Numbered from the stretch's first letter, positions 35,711 to 46,358 are shown. The stretch is 64,000 bases of DNA from Caballeronia grimmiae (GCF_000698555.1 NZ_JFHE01000022.1:1-64000); one strand, 5' to 3'. Numbers and translations are program-made. The notes: generated from the letters alone by a model not told the origin.

Positions 35711-35889
35711 GCTTGAAAGTCCGAACTGAATGCGACGCTTGATACGTTGTGATAACCCGCCGGTGCGCTGCATTCGACACGCGGCCAGCGAGGCGGCACA
35801 GTATAAAGGCTGCGCGACGGCATCGAAACGCAAGCGGCGGCTGCGAGTTAGAATCGCTGGGGCCTCCATCATTCCGAAAAAGCACGCCC

Positions 35890-36954
35890 ATGAAGCCTCG
35901 TTTGATTCGATCGATCCTGCTTTCGATAGCCTCGTGCATCGCGCTGACGGTCGCGCCGTATGCGTCCGCTGACGATGCGGCGCAGGCGCCCGCCAGCAAC
36001 GACGGTCCCGCGTATGGCCCCGAACTGCAAGGCTTCGACTATCCGTACCCGGTTGCGCGATTCGCGTTCACGTCGCAGCGTCAGGTCGTGCGGATGGCTT
36101 ATATGGACGTGCATCCTGCGCATCCGAACGGGCGTACCGCCGTGCTGCTGCACGGCAAAAACTTCTGCGCGGCGACGTGGAAGCAGACCATCGATACGTT
36201 GAGCGATGCCGGTTATCGCGTGATCGCGCTAGATCAGATTGGCTTCTGCAAGTCCACCAAGCCCGAGCGCTATCAATACAGCTTCCAGCAACTCGCGCGC
36301 AACACGCATGCGCTGCTCGCGGCGCTCGGCGTGAGCCGTCCGGCGCTCATCGCGCATTCGACGGGCGGCATGATCGCGGTGCGCTATGCGCTGATGTATC
36401 CGCGCGAGACGGAGCAACTGGTGCTCGTCAATCCGATCGGACTCGAGGACTGGAAGGCGAAGGGCGTGCCGTCGATTTCCATCGACGACTGGTATGCGCG
36501 CGAATTGAAGACGAGCGCCGACGGTATCCGCCGCTACGAGATGAACACGTACTACGCGGGCCACTGGCGCGACGATTACGAGCCTTGGGTGCAGATGCTT
36601 GCGGGGATGTATCGCGGGCCGGGCAAGAGTATCGTCGCGTGGAATTCGGCGCTGCTATACGACATGATTTATACGCAGCCCGTGGTGTATGAGTTCGAGC
36701 AGTTGCGCGTGCCGACGTTACTGTTGATTGGCGACAAGGACACGACCGCGATCGGCAAGGACCTCGCTCCGCCGGAAATTCGCGCGACGCTCGGCCGCTA
36801 TCCCGAACTCGCGAAGCTGGCGAAGGAGCGCATAGAAGGGGCACGGCTCGTCGAGTTTCCGGAACTGGGGCACGCGCCGCAGATGCAGGACCCGCAGGCG
36901 TTTCATAAGGCGCTGTTGGATGGGCTCGCCGCGTCGCCGTCCAGAGCGGAATAG
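35890..36954 (+). CDS. Exported alpha/beta hydrolase
   Basis: A 354-aa protein with a signal peptide (residues 1-27, ending ASADD) and an alpha/beta-hydrolase fold. The oxyanion segment is LLHGKNF, the nucleophile Ser157 is in AHSTGG, and the acid and base are in LLIGDKDTTA and ELGHAPQM. It resembles periplasmic esterase or haloalkane-dehalogenase-like hydrolases. The substrate is unknown. Its stop abuts the converging MATE gene with no gap. Confidence 0.92.
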   Translation: MKPRLIRSILLSIASCIALTVAPYASADDAAQAPASNDGPAYGPELQGFDYPYPVARFAFTSQRQVVRMAYMDVHPAHPNGRTAVLLHGKNFCAATWKQTIDTLSDAGYRVIALDQIGFCKSTKPERYQYSFQQLARNTHALLAALGVSRPALIAHSTGGMIAVRYALMYPRETEQLVLVNPIGLEDWKAKGVPSISIDDWYARELKTSADGIRRYEMNTYYAGHWRDDYEPWVQMLAGMYRGPGKSIVAWNSALLYDMIYTQPVVYEFEQLRVPTLLLIGDKDTTAIGKDLAPPEIRATLGRYPELAKLAKERIEGARLVEFPELGHAPQMQDPQAFHKALLDGLAASPSRAE

Positions 36955-38313
36955 TCACGCCCGTCCACCCCCGCACGACGCCCGCTCGATCGACGGCAAC
37001 TGCATCCACAGCGTGACGCCTCGCGCCACCATGAACGCGGTGAGCGCGAGCCATAGCCCGTGATTGCCGAGCGGACCGGCGAGCGTCCACGCGGCGAGCA
37101 AGTACACCGCGAGCGAGACGGCCATCGCCTTCATCAGTTCGCGCGTGCGCGTCGCGCCGATAAACACGCCGTCGAGCTGAAATCCCGCGACGGATGCGAG
37201 CGGCAGAATCGCGGCCCACGGCAGATAGCGCATTGCCGCTTCGCGCACGACGGCCTGATCCGTCAGCCGCTCGATGATCCATTCCCCACTGATCCAGTAG
37301 ACGATGGAAAACCCCGCTGCGCCGATGGCCGACCACAGCATCGTCACCCTGACGGCCTGGCGAAACGCGTGCCGGTCACGCGCGCCCGTCGCCGCACCGA
37401 CGAGCGCCTCCGCCGCATGCGCGAAACCATCGAGCCCGAAGGCCAGGAAGGTCTGAAAGTTGAGCAGGAGCGCGTTCGCTGCGAGGACGGCATCGCCCTG
37501 ACGCGCGCCCATGTGCGCGAACCAGCCATAGGAACCGAGCAGGCAGAGCGTGCGCACGAAGATGTCGCGATTGATCGCGACGAGGCGGTGGATCGCGCGG
37601 AGATCGAAGAGCGTGGCAAGCGCGAGGGGCGGCAGGCCGCGTTCACGCAAGCGCCAGAGAATCGCTGCACCGAGCGCGAAGCCGCCGAAATCCGCGAACG
37701 CGGTCGCCGCGCCGATGCCCGTGATTCCCCAGCCAAAGCGATACACGAACAGCAGCACCGCGACGATATTCACCGCGTTGATGAACACCTGCGTGACGAG
37801 CGCGAGCCGCACGCGCTGGCAGCCGAGCAGATAGCCGAGCACCGCGTAATTGCCGAGCGCGAACGGCGCGGCCCAGATGCGCGCGTGGCAATACGCGCTC
37901 GCGGTCTCCTGCACCGCGCCGCTGCCGCCGAGCATGCGCAGCGCGTATCGGATGATCGGCACTTGCAGCGCGAGCACCGCCACGCCGATCGCAAGTGCAA
38001 GCATCAGCGCGCGCATCACGCTGGCACGCACGGCCGCGGCATCGCGTGCGCCGAACGCCTGCGCGACGAGGCCCGTCGTGCCCATGCGCAGGAAGCCGAA
38101 GCCCCAGAATACGAAGCTGAACACGAGGCCGCCGAGCGCGACGCCGCCGAGATACTGCGGGCCGTCGAGATGGCCGGCGACGGCGGTATCGACTGCGCCG
38201 AGAATCGGCTGCGTGAGATTGGCGAGGACGATCGGGAACGCGAGCGTCAGCACACGCCGATGCCAGTGCACCGGCAGCGCGTCGGCGGGTGAGGAGTCCG
38301 GGGAATCGGTCAA
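36955..38313 (-). CDS. dinF: MATE-family efflux transporter, DinF-like
   Basis: A 452-aa protein with twelve hydrophobic segments of the multidrug and toxic compound extrusion family. The N-terminal LTLAFPIVLANLTQPILGAV and the DTAVAGHLDGPQYLGGVALG loop are typical of DinF-type members. It would use a proton or sodium gradient to export organic cations or similar compounds. Single gene, reading toward the hydrolase gene. Confidence 0.92.
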   Translation of the reverse strand: MTDSPDSSPADALPVHWHRRVLTLAFPIVLANLTQPILGAVDTAVAGHLDGPQYLGGVALGGLVFSFVFWGFGFLRMGTTGLVAQAFGARDAAAVRASVMRALMLALAIGVAVLALQVPIIRYALRMLGGSGAVQETASAYCHARIWAAPFALGNYAVLGYLLGCQRVRLALVTQVFINAVNIVAVLLFVYRFGWGITGIGAATAFADFGGFALGAAILWRLRERGLPPLALATLFDLRAIHRLVAINRDIFVRTLCLLGSYGWFAHMGARQGDAVLAANALLLNFQTFLAFGLDGFAHAAEALVGAATGARDRHAFRQAVRVTMLWSAIGAAGFSIVYWISGEWIIERLTDQAVVREAAMRYLPWAAILPLASVAGFQLDGVFIGATRTRELMKAMAVSLAVYLLAAWTLAGPLGNHGLWLALTAFMVARGVTLWMQLPSIERASCGGGRA

Positions 38314-38429
38314 AGGAGCAGGCGTTGGCAGGGAAAGGCGACATTGTCGTCAGCGCGGCGCCACGGTGCAACCGGACGTAAATCGACGCAACTCGACGCA
38401 GCTTCGCGCCCCAGCCGATAATGCACGCC

Positions 38430-38747
38430 ATGAAAACCTTCGCGCTCTATGTCGTGACCGCGCTCGCGGAAATCGCGGGCTGCTATTTTCCGTATCGATG
38501 GCTGAAGGCAGGCGGATCGCCTTGGCTCGTGGTGCCGGGCGCGCTGTCGCTCGCGCTGTTCGCCTGGCTGCTGACGCTGCACGATGCCGCCTCCGGACGC
38601 ATCTATGCCGCGTATGGCGGCGTATATATCGGCACGGCGATCGTGTGGCTATGGGCGATCGACCGCATCCGGCCGACCGCGTGGGACATGACCGGCGCGG
38701 CAATCGCGCTGATCGGAATGAGCGTGATCGCGTTTCAGCCGCGCTGA
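38430..38747 (+). CDS. ynfA: YnfA/UPF0060 small multidrug-type membrane protein
   Basis: A 105-aa, four-helix membrane protein ([40 protein letters not shown]), nearly collinear with E. coli YnfA, an SMR-like transporter. I take the ATG at 38430 by analogy; an ATG at 38421 adds three residues. It converges on the DUF2891 gene, with 13 bp between the stops. Confidence 0.93.
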   Translation: MKTFALYVVTALAEIAGCYFPYRWLKAGGSPWLVVPGALSLALFAWLLTLHDAASGRIYAAYGGVYIGTAIVWLWAIDRIRPTAWDMTGAAIALIGMSVIAFQPR

Positions 38748-38760
38748 CGGTTGCGCTCGC

Positions 38761-39783
38761 TCAGGCTTCGAGCGCGAGCAGCGCGAAGGTCGCGAGCCAG
38801 TGCTCGCCCATGTAATCCCCGGCGACATGCGCAATGCCCGACGCCAGATGCGCCTCGGCCGCCGCTTCGAGAACGGCGATGCGCGCCTCGCCAGCAGGCA
38901 GCGCCTGCGCGATGGTCCGCTGGCACCACGCGCGGCTCAGATTGAGGCCGTCGAGATGCGCGAGCTTGCCGTCGCTGCGATCGGTGACGGTCGCGGGAAC
39001 GAAGAGCGTCGCGGGCTCGCGACGGTCGAGATGCGGCAGAAACGCATCGAACCAGCCGGCGAAGCGCTCCGCCGGCAGCACGTGACGCATCAATACTGCT
39101 TCCATCAGCGACGGGGAGAGGAACTCGTCGCCGGCCGGCTCCCACGCCTGGCACGCGACATCGTTCGCGAACCAGCGCATCGCGGTTGCTTCGAGCAGGC
39201 GCGCGAATTCCGCATCGCCGGCGATGCGCGCGTAGCCGAGCGAAAGCGTCAGCGCGAACGCCATGTTGAAGTGCGTGCCGACGCGAAGCGGATACGTCGA
39301 TTTCGGCAGGAAGTCCTCGAAGCGATCGACGAAGGCATCGGCGAGCGGTTGCAGCGTGCGGGCCCAGCGCGCGCCGTCGTCCGACTGCATCGACCGGAGC
39401 TGGCCCGCGAGCGCGAGGAGCCACGCCCAGCCGTAGGGCCGCTCGAAGCCGCGCGACGCGGGGCGCTGCAAATAGGCGACTTCGGCGGCGACGTTCGCTT
39501 CGGTGAAATGCTCGTCGATGACAGCGCGAATGCGGGCGGCTTCGGGCAGATCCGGGAAGCGGTCGTAGAGACGCGCAATCAGCCAGTAGCCATGCACGCA
39601 CGAATGCCAGTCGAAGCTGCCGTAGAAGATTGGATGCAAGGCGCGCGGGCTTTGCGCATCGGCGGCGCTTGCCATCACGTGATCGAGCTTGTTCGGGTAT
39701 TCGCGTGTCAGGTGACCCAGCGCAACCTGCGCGAATTTCGATGCCAGCGCGGCGTCGAGTGCCGTCGCATTCTGCTTGTTCAT
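38761..39783 (-). CDS. DUF2891-family protein
   Basis: A 340-aa protein that looks like an alpha/alpha-barrel (repeated helical His/Trp motifs: YGSFDWHSCVHGYWLIARL, GYAWLL-type segments, AGDYMGEHWLATFALLAL). This matches the DUF2891 family, which resembles glycoside-processing barrels but has no assigned reaction. GAGG lies 5 nt before the ATG at 39783; a GTG two codons upstream is less likely. No signal peptide. Confidence 0.85.
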   Translation of the reverse strand: MNKQNATALDAALASKFAQVALGHLTREYPNKLDHVMASAADAQSPRALHPIFYGSFDWHSCVHGYWLIARLYDRFPDLPEAARIRAVIDEHFTEANVAAEVAYLQRPASRGFERPYGWAWLLALAGQLRSMQSDDGARWARTLQPLADAFVDRFEDFLPKSTYPLRVGTHFNMAFALTLSLGYARIAGDAEFARLLEATAMRWFANDVACQAWEPAGDEFLSPSLMEAVLMRHVLPAERFAGWFDAFLPHLDRREPATLFVPATVTDRSDGKLAHLDGLNLSRAWCQRTIAQALPAGEARIAVLEAAAEAHLASGIAHVAGDYMGEHWLATFALLALEA

Positions 39784-40018
39784 GCGCACCTCGCGGTGAT
39801 CGGTGGAGCGGGACAGAAATCTAGCACGAGACCTTATCGATAAAGCGGCGGGAAACGCGCGTCGGGGTAATTACCTACGCACGGGTCTTTCAACGAACGC
39901 TGCGCGCGCCGATCGCGGATGCGTCGTTTAAACTTGCGCCCGAACGCCGACAGAGCGTGCCGTTCCGGGGCTCACGCGCCGGATTTGTGATCCGTTGAGA
40001 CAAAAAGTTGAGCACATC

Positions 40019-41314
40019 ATGAGCGACCTTCCCATCTATACCGCAGAGGACACCCGGCGACGCGTGTTCGCCATCGTCGGGGCATCGTCGGGCAATCTCG
40101 TCGAATGGTTCGACTTCTATATCTACTCGTTTCTCGCACTGTATTTCTCGGCGGCGTTCTTTCCGAGCGGCAATCCGACCACGCAGTTGCTGAACACGGC
40201 CGGCGTGTTCGCGGCGGGCTTCCTGATGCGCCCCATCGGCGGATGGCTGTTCGGCCGCATCGCCGACAAGCACGGCCGCCGCAACGCGATGATGATCTCC
40301 GTGCTGATGATGTGCGGCGGCTCGCTCGTCATCGCCTTCCTGCCGACGTACGCGACCATCGGCGCATGGGCGCCCGTGCTGCTCCTGATGGCGCGGCTTT
40401 TCCAGGGCTTGTCGGTGGGCGGCGAATACGGCACGAGCGCCACGTACATGAGTGAAGTCGCGCTGCGCGGACGCCGCGGCTTCTTCGCATCGTTTCAGTA
40501 CGTGACGTTGATCGGCGGACAACTCGCCGCGCTGCTCGTGCTCGTCGTCCTCCAGCTTTTCTTGTCGACGGAAGAACTGAAGGCGTGGGGTTGGCGCGTG
40601 CCGTTTTTCATCGGCGCGTGCGCGGCGCTCGTGTCGCTTTATCTGCGCCGTTCGCTCGACGAAACCACGACCGCCGAAATCCGCGAACGCAAGGAAGCGG
40701 GCACGCTCGCCGGCCTCATGCAGCACAAGAAAGCGTTCCTGACGGTGGTAGGCTTCACGGCAGGCGGATCGCTGATTTTCTATACGTTCACCACGTACAT
40801 GCAGAAGTATCTGGTCAACACGGCGGGCATGCACGCCAAGACCGCCAGCAACGTGATGACCGCCGCGCTGTTCGTCTACATGCTGTTGCAGCCACTGTTC
40901 GGCGCGCTGTCCGACCGCATCGGGCGTCGCCGGTCGATGCTGTTCTTCGGCTTCTTCGCGACCATCGGCACGGTGCCGCTGCTGCACGCGCTGCGCGACG
41001 TGACGAGTCCGGTCATGGCGTTCGTGCTCGTCGTGGTGGCGCTCGCGATCGTGAGCTTCTATACATCCATCAGCGGTCTCATCAAAGCCGAGATGTTTCC
41101 GCCGGAAGTGCGCGCGCTGGGCGTCGGGCTTTCGTATGCGGTGGCTAACGCGATTTTCGGCGGATCGGCCGAATACGTCGCGCTGTTTTTGAAGAACGTC
41201 GGGCATGAATCGGCGTTCTACTGGTATGTGACCGTGATGTGCGCAATCTCGCTCATCGTGTCGTGGAGAATGATGGACCCGAGCAAGGAAGGCTATTTGC
41301 GCAACGAGCCGTAA
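40019..41314 (+). CDS. MFS metabolite:proton symporter, KgtP/ProP-like
   Basis: A 431-aa, twelve-helix member of the metabolite:H+ symporter branch of the major facilitator superfamily. Typical are [35 protein letters not shown] and [17 protein letters not shown]. Substrates of the branch include 2-oxoglutarate, proline and betaine, and dicarboxylates. The ATG at 40019 is chosen over 39995 because it fits the usual N-terminus. A GATCACGC/GCGTGATC inverted repeat (41319-41353) just after the stop may help end transcription. Confidence 0.92.
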   Translation: MSDLPIYTAEDTRRRVFAIVGASSGNLVEWFDFYIYSFLALYFSAAFFPSGNPTTQLLNTAGVFAAGFLMRPIGGWLFGRIADKHGRRNAMMISVLMMCGGSLVIAFLPTYATIGAWAPVLLLMARLFQGLSVGGEYGTSATYMSEVALRGRRGFFASFQYVTLIGGQLAALLVLVVLQLFLSTEELKAWGWRVPFFIGACAALVSLYLRRSLDETTTAEIRERKEAGTLAGLMQHKKAFLTVVGFTAGGSLIFYTFTTYMQKYLVNTAGMHAKTASNVMTAALFVYMLLQPLFGALSDRIGRRRSMLFFGFFATIGTVPLLHALRDVTSPVMAFVLVVVALAIVSFYTSISGLIKAEMFPPEVRALGVGLSYAVANAIFGGSAEYVALFLKNVGHESAFYWYVTVMCAISLIVSWRMMDPSKEGYLRNEP

Positions 41315-41564
41315 GGGTGATCACGCGGGCGGCGTCGGCTGTCCGGCGTGATCGGTTGAATCGGGCGGGCGGCGCGCGGACTTCGGTCACGCGCGCCGCT
41401 TGCCGTTGACGGTAGTATGGTGTTTTATGCGGTATGTACCGTTAGAAGGCGCGCCGGATGCGGCGCACAGCGGCAATCGGAAACAGGATACACATGCGCG
41501 CGGCTACGTCGCGCGCCTTGGCGAAGAGCGCATTCGGGCGTACCGGTCTGCCAGGAGCCTGTCC

Positions 41565-42242
41565 ATGGAAGATTTCGACGAAACGTTATTTGTCGTCTGG
41601 CGAGCGAACTTGAACGTGCTGACCGGCTCGGCCGGCGGCGCGGCGCGGCTCGCGCGCATGATGAACTTCTCGCCGTCGTTCATGAAACTGATCGTCGCGG
41701 GACAGCGGGATTTCAACGAAGAGTTCGTGCGCGGCATCGAACTGGTGTCGGGACTGCCGCCGCACTGGATGGACGAGCGCCGCTCGTCCGCCGACGTGCC
41801 CTCCGAAGTCAGGCGCGCACTCGACGAGGAACGGCCGTTCGCGGTGTTTCGCGGCACCGCGCATCCCGCGCCGAAGCGTTCGGTGCTTCGCGGCCCGGAG
41901 CCGCTGCTGTCGCAAACCGAAGCCACGCGGCGCGTCGCCGATCTCGCCCAGCAACAGGCCGAAGCAAACCGGCGCGATCTGTTATTTAGAAAGAATCGCG
42001 AATTACTGTCGCAGGATTTGCGGCGTCTCGAGCGCCAGCTCGGATTGTTGCAAGTCGAGCCGATGCTGCCGAAGGCCGACGAGCTCATCGCGTCGGAGCG
42101 CATGAGCGAAGCGGCGAAGGCGGATCTGTCCGGCCGGCTCGAACAGATCGACAAGCACGTCAAGCTGCTGCATCAACACGTCGATAAACTCGTCGCCTTG
42201 CTGAGCTCGCCCGACGAGCCGGATTCCAACGACGTCAACTGA
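41565..42242 (+). CDS. Putative HTH and coiled-coil protein
   Basis: A 225-aa protein starting MEDFDETLFVVWRANLNVLT, with AGGAG 7 nt before the ATG. Residues 25-65 (RLARMMNFSPSFMKLIVAGQ) look like a lambda-repressor-type helix-turn-helix. Residues 130-215 are a long charged coiled coil (QQQAEANRRDLLFRKNRELL...RLEQIDKHVKLLHQHVDKLV). I do not recognise a named family. A DNA-binding oligomeric regulator is a reasonable guess. The longer frame from 41400 has no ribosome site. Confidence 0.7.
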   Translation: MEDFDETLFVVWRANLNVLTGSAGGAARLARMMNFSPSFMKLIVAGQRDFNEEFVRGIELVSGLPPHWMDERRSSADVPSEVRRALDEERPFAVFRGTAHPAPKRSVLRGPEPLLSQTEATRRVADLAQQQAEANRRDLLFRKNRELLSQDLRRLERQLGLLQVEPMLPKADELIASERMSEAAKADLSGRLEQIDKHVKLLHQHVDKLVALLSSPDEPDSNDVN

Positions 42243-42251
42243 CGCCGCTAG

Positions 42252-42413
42252 TCACTTCTTGGGCGCTTGCCCGTCGTCCTTGGATTTGCGTTCCGGGTGG
42301 ACCGCGATCGGATCGCTGGCCGGGAAGGTTTCGTCCAGCGCCTCGTCCAGCAAATCGTCGTCGCTCGCGGGCTGTGCGGGCTTGTTCGGTGCGTCGTGCG
42401 GTGACTGCGTCAT
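42252..42413 (-). CDS. Small conserved acidic protein, 53 aa
   Basis: A 53-aa, probably disordered protein with the recurring motif LLDEALDETFPASDPIAV, which is found in many small proteobacterial proteins of unknown function. GGAGGA stands 4 nt before the ATG at 42413. It converges with the HTH/coiled-coil gene, with 9 bp between the stops. Confidence 0.82.
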   Translation of the reverse strand: MTQSPHDAPNKPAQPASDDDLLDEALDETFPASDPIAVHPERKSKDDGQAPKK

Positions 42414-42582
42414 GGTGTCCTCCGGGCGCAGGTTAAGGTGTCTCAATATATCGCAGTCTTTCTTCCAGGGTGCGCGCCGGGCAGCGCACGTCGGCCTTAC
42501 CCATTCGGGTTGTCACTAGGTGGCGAAAGCGCGCGGTTCGCGTGATCGTTCTGGTCACACGAGACCATCACCGGGTTCAACC

Positions 42583-43719
42583 ATGATCGACAGTTTTCTC
42601 ACCGAAGAACAGCGCATGATCCGCGACGCGGCGCGCCAGTTCTCGGTCGAAGTGCTCGCGCCGAACGCGGGCCAGTGGGACAAGGACGGCGCGCTTCCCG
42701 ACGCCGTCGTCCGGCAGCTCGGCGAACTCGGGCTGCTCGGCATGATCGTGCCGGGCGATTTCGGCGGCACCTACAGCGACTACACCGCCTATGCCCTCGC
42801 GATGGAAGAGATCGCCGTTGGCTGCGCCTCCTGCGCGACGCTGATGAGCGTGCACAACTCGGTCGGCTGCGGCCCGATCCTCGCCTACGGCGGCGATGCG
42901 CAAAAGGCCGAGTGGCTGCCGAAGCTCGCGAGCGGCGAAGTAATCGGCGCCTTCTGCCTGACGGAGCCGCACGCGGGCTCCGAGGCGAACAACCTGCGCG
43001 TGCGCGCCGTCGAGCGCGACGGCCAGTGGATCATCTCCGGCAGCAAGCAGTTCGTGACGAACGGGCGGCGCGCGGGCGTGGCGATCGTCTTCGCGGTGAC
43101 GGACCCGGAACTCGGCAAGCGCGGCATTTCGGCGTTCATCGTGCCGACCAGCACGCCGGGCTTCAACGTCGGGCCGCCCGAGCACAAGCTCGGCATTCGC
43201 GCATCGGATACCTGCCCGATCACCTTCGACGACTGCGCCATTCCCGCCGCGAATCTGCTGGGCGAACGGGGCGAGGGGCTGAAGATCGCGCTGTCGAATC
43301 TGGAAGGCGGACGCATCGGGATCGCGGCGCAGGCGCTCGGCATCGCGCGCGCGGCCTTCGATGCGGCCCGCGCCTATGCGCGCGAGCGCGTGCAGTTCGG
43401 CAAGCCGATCATCGAACATCAGTCGGTTGCGAACATGCTCGCGGACATGCAGACGCAGATCAACGCGGCGCGGCTGCTGGTGCTGCACGCGGCGCGCATG
43501 CGGACCGAAGGCGTGCCGTGCTTGTCGGAGGCATCGCAGGCTAAGCTCTTTGCATCGGAAATGGCCGAGCGCGTATGTTCCGACGCGATCCAGATTCACG
43601 GCGGATACGGTTATTTGCAGGACTATCCGGTGGAGCGGCATTATCGCGATGCCCGCATCACGCAGATTTACGAGGGAACGAGCGAAGTGCAGCGGATGGT
43701 GATCGCGCGAAACGTTTGA
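42583..43719 (+). CDS. Acyl-CoA dehydrogenase
   Basis: A 378-aa flavoprotein that oxidises acyl-CoA to enoyl-CoA and passes electrons to ETF. The family signatures are [24 protein letters not shown] and the C-terminal [20 protein letters not shown]; the catalytic Glu364 is in [10 protein letters not shown], as in short-chain and isobutyryl-type enzymes. The ATG at 42583 fits the family start ([15 protein letters not shown]). The downstream ligase gene follows after 14 nt and would supply its CoA substrate. Confidence 0.93.
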   Translation: MIDSFLTEEQRMIRDAARQFSVEVLAPNAGQWDKDGALPDAVVRQLGELGLLGMIVPGDFGGTYSDYTAYALAMEEIAVGCASCATLMSVHNSVGCGPILAYGGDAQKAEWLPKLASGEVIGAFCLTEPHAGSEANNLRVRAVERDGQWIISGSKQFVTNGRRAGVAIVFAVTDPELGKRGISAFIVPTSTPGFNVGPPEHKLGIRASDTCPITFDDCAIPAANLLGERGEGLKIALSNLEGGRIGIAAQALGIARAAFDAARAYARERVQFGKPIIEHQSVANMLADMQTQINAARLLVLHAARMRTEGVPCLSEASQAKLFASEMAERVCSDAIQIHGGYGYLQDYPVERHYRDARITQIYEGTSEVQRMVIARNV

Positions 43720-43733
43720 GCGAAGGAGACGCT

Positions 43734-45434
43734 ATGAGCCGTGCCGAGCCGTTCATCGAAGCCAGAGACTTTCTGCTGCGTCACCGCACCGATTACGACA
43801 CCGCGTATCGCGACTTTCAATGGCCCGCGCTGGACCAGTTCAACTGGGCGCTCGATTACTTCGACGCGATGGCGCGCGGCAACCATGCGCCCGCCTTGCG
43901 CATCGTGAGCGAAAACGGCGACGAGACGCGGCTCTCGTTCGCGCAGATGAGCGAGCGTTCCGCGCGGGTCGCGAATCACCTGCGCGCGCTGAATGTGCAG
44001 CGCGGCGAGCGCATCCTGCTGATGCTGCCGAACCGCGTCGAGCTATGGGAAACGATGCTCGCGGCGATGAAGCTCGGCGCCATCGTGCTGCCCGCCACGA
44101 CGCAGCTATCGGGCGGCGACGTGCGCGAGCGCATCGCGCTGGGGCAGGTTCAGCATGTCGTCGCGGAGGCGAGCGAGACGCATAAATTCGACGGCATCGA
44201 CCTTCCTGGCGTGCGGCTGTCCGTGGGCGGCGCGAGCGAAGGCTGGCTCGCCTATGACGATGCGTACTGCGCCTCGCCGGAATTCGCTTCGGATGGCGAA
44301 ACGAATGCGCGCGATCCGTATCTGCTGTACTTCACCTCCGGCACCACGTCGAAGCCGAAGCTCGTTGCGCATACGCACGAGAGCTATCCGGTCGGCCATC
44401 TCTCGACGATGTACTGGATCGGCCTACAGCCGGGCGACGTCCACTGGAACATCAGTTCCCCCGGCTGGGCCAAGCACGCGTGGAGCTGCTTCTTTGCGCC
44501 GTGGAATGCAGAGGCGTGCGTGTTCATCTATAACTTCGGCCGCTTCGACGCCGCTCGCACGCTGAATGCGCTCGTGCAGCACGAAGTCACCACGCTTTGC
44601 GCGCCGCCGACCGTCTGGCGGATGCTCGTCCAGGAGCCGCTCGCGTCGTATCGCGTGAAGCTGCGCGAGATCGTCGGGGCAGGCGAGCCGCTCAATCCGG
44701 AAGTCGTCGAGCGAGTGCAGGCGGCGTGGGGCGTGCCGATCCGCGACGGCTACGGCCAGACGGAAACCACCGCGCAGATTGCGAATTCGCCCGGCCAGCG
44801 GCTCGTGCCCGGTTCTATGGGGCGTCCGCTGCCGGGTTATCGTGTGGCGCTGCTCGATCCGGACGGCCAGAGCGCCGACGAAGGGGAGATCGCGCTGTCA
44901 CTCGATCCGCCGCCGCTCGGCCTGATGACCGGTTACGCCGACAATCCCGCCGCGACCGAAAACGCGATGCGCGGCGGCTTCTATCGCACGTCCGATGTCG
45001 CAGCGCGCGGCGCGGACGGATATTTCACGTACATCGGCCGAGCCGACGATGTCTTCAAGTCGTCCGATTACCGCCTCAGCCCATTCGAGCTGGAGAGCGT
45101 GCTGATCGAACACGAGGCGATAGCGGAAGCGGCCGTCGTGCCGAGCCCGGACGCATTGCGCTTGTCCGTGCCGAAGGCGTTCGTGACGCTGCGTCATGGC
45201 TTCACCATCGGCCCGGACGTGGCGCGCAGCGTATTCGTGTTCTCGCGCGAGCGGCTTGCGCCTTACAAGCGCATCCGTCGGCTTCAGTTCGCGGAATTGC
45301 CGAAGACGATTTCGGGCAAGATCCGGCGCGTCGACTTGCGCAGGCACGAAGCAGGGCGCGCGCAGGACAGCGAGCGAGCCGAAAACGAGTTCTGGGAAGA
45401 GGACTTTCCGGAACTGCGCGAGCCGGCGAAATGA
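43734..45434 (+). CDS. AMP-forming acyl-CoA synthetase
   Basis: A 566-aa ANL-superfamily ligase. The P-loop-like motif is YFTSGTTSKPKL, the A5 motif DGYGQTETT, the A7 region FYRTSDVAARGADGYFTYIGR and the catalytic Lys is in PKTISGKIRR. AAGGAG precedes the ATG. The N-terminal part (FQWPALDQFNWALDYFDAMA) resembles medium-chain or benzoate-type acyl-CoA synthetases. It forms an operon with the acyl-CoA dehydrogenase and probably activates the acid that the dehydrogenase then oxidises. The exact acid is unknown. Confidence 0.92.
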   Translation: MSRAEPFIEARDFLLRHRTDYDTAYRDFQWPALDQFNWALDYFDAMARGNHAPALRIVSENGDETRLSFAQMSERSARVANHLRALNVQRGERILLMLPNRVELWETMLAAMKLGAIVLPATTQLSGGDVRERIALGQVQHVVAEASETHKFDGIDLPGVRLSVGGASEGWLAYDDAYCASPEFASDGETNARDPYLLYFTSGTTSKPKLVAHTHESYPVGHLSTMYWIGLQPGDVHWNISSPGWAKHAWSCFFAPWNAEACVFIYNFGRFDAARTLNALVQHEVTTLCAPPTVWRMLVQEPLASYRVKLREIVGAGEPLNPEVVERVQAAWGVPIRDGYGQTETTAQIANSPGQRLVPGSMGRPLPGYRVALLDPDGQSADEGEIALSLDPPPLGLMTGYADNPAATENAMRGGFYRTSDVAARGADGYFTYIGRADDVFKSSDYRLSPFELESVLIEHEAIAEAAVVPSPDALRLSVPKAFVTLRHGFTIGPDVARSVFVFSRERLAPYKRIRRLQFAELPKTISGKIRRVDLRRHEAGRAQDSERAENEFWEEDFPELREPAK

Positions 45435-45556
45435 TGCGGACGAGCGTGTCGGCTCGAGGCGCAAATCGAAAGCAAATGTAACGCGGCGAACCGTCTGAAG
45501 GACCGCGAGTCGAATCGGCACCATTCACGTCGGATCAATTCACGGAGGAACCCGAC

Positions 45557-46258
45557 ATGCCGAATCGCTCGCTACGGATCGCGCTTCTGACGGCCAGCCT
45601 CGCAGGTGCGCTCGCGGCCCCGGCCGCGTCTTATGCACAAATCAACCTTCAACAATTCGGCTCCGGCAACAAATCGGAGTCGACTGGCGACACCGCCGCG
45701 GCGCAACCGTCCGCGCTCGGTTCGCTCGTACAGAACTATCTCGGCGCGAATCAGCAAGTGCTGACGGGACAATCGAGCCTGGCATCGGCGATGGGCATGT
45801 CGAGCGTCGCGAGTCAGGCGCAATCGGCGGCGGGCTTGCTGTCGGGCGCGTCGAGCGGCGGCGTGCCGAGTGCGAGCGTGCTGTCGCAACTCGGCGGGAC
45901 GCAGCAGAGCGTTTCGCAATCGCTGATGCAGGCGTTCTCCGGCAACGCGGCCACGCCGCCGACCGCCGCCAGCAAGCAGACTTTCACGGATGGACTGGCG
46001 TCGCTCGGGCAGGGCGTCAAACAGTATGCGGGCTTGCAGTCGGACCTGGGCGCGGTGAAGAACTCGATGAACATGTCATCGCTGCTTCAGGCGGGAACGA
46101 ATCCGGGGACGGCGCAGGCGGCATCCTATATCGCGCAGTCCGCGCCGGGGCAGTTGCAATCGCTCGTGCAGACGTTGACGCAGGCGGTGCAGTACGCGAA
46201 GACCAACGGCATTTCGGTGCCGTCCATCGCGGCATCCGCGTTGGGCGCGGGCCAATAG
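45557..46258 (+). CDS. Exported Ser/Gln/Ala-rich hypothetical protein
   Basis: A 233-aa protein with a signal peptide (MPNRSLRIALLTASLAGALA..., cleavage after SYA). The mature region is rich in Ser, Gln, Gly and Ala (for example LGSLVQNYLGANQQVLTGQS) with no cysteines, and is probably helical or partly disordered. CGGAGG stands before the ATG. No family recognised; it may be a periplasmic or surface protein. A hairpin terminator follows. Confidence 0.78.
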   Translation: MPNRSLRIALLTASLAGALAAPAASYAQINLQQFGSGNKSESTGDTAAAQPSALGSLVQNYLGANQQVLTGQSSLASAMGMSSVASQAQSAAGLLSGASSGGVPSASVLSQLGGTQQSVSQSLMQAFSGNAATPPTAASKQTFTDGLASLGQGVKQYAGLQSDLGAVKNSMNMSSLLQAGTNPGTAQAASYIAQSAPGQLQSLVQTLTQAVQYAKTNGISVPSIAASALGAGQ

Positions 46259-46278
46259 CCAGCGCGAGGGCACGCACG

Positions 46279-46312
46279 AAAAAAGCGGCGAGCCTCGTGG
46301 GCTCGCCGCTTT
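46279..46312. terminator. Bidirectional terminator
   Basis: The 13-bp stem AAAGCGGCGAGCC/GGCTCGCCGCTTT with a TCGTG loop has six A on its left side, which are a T run for the minus strand. It serves both the exported-protein gene and the converging gene that ends at 46359. Confidence 0.85.
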
Positions 46313-46358
46313 GCTGTGTAGTGGTCGCATCGCCTCGATGCGTTTGCGTTGTTCGCGC

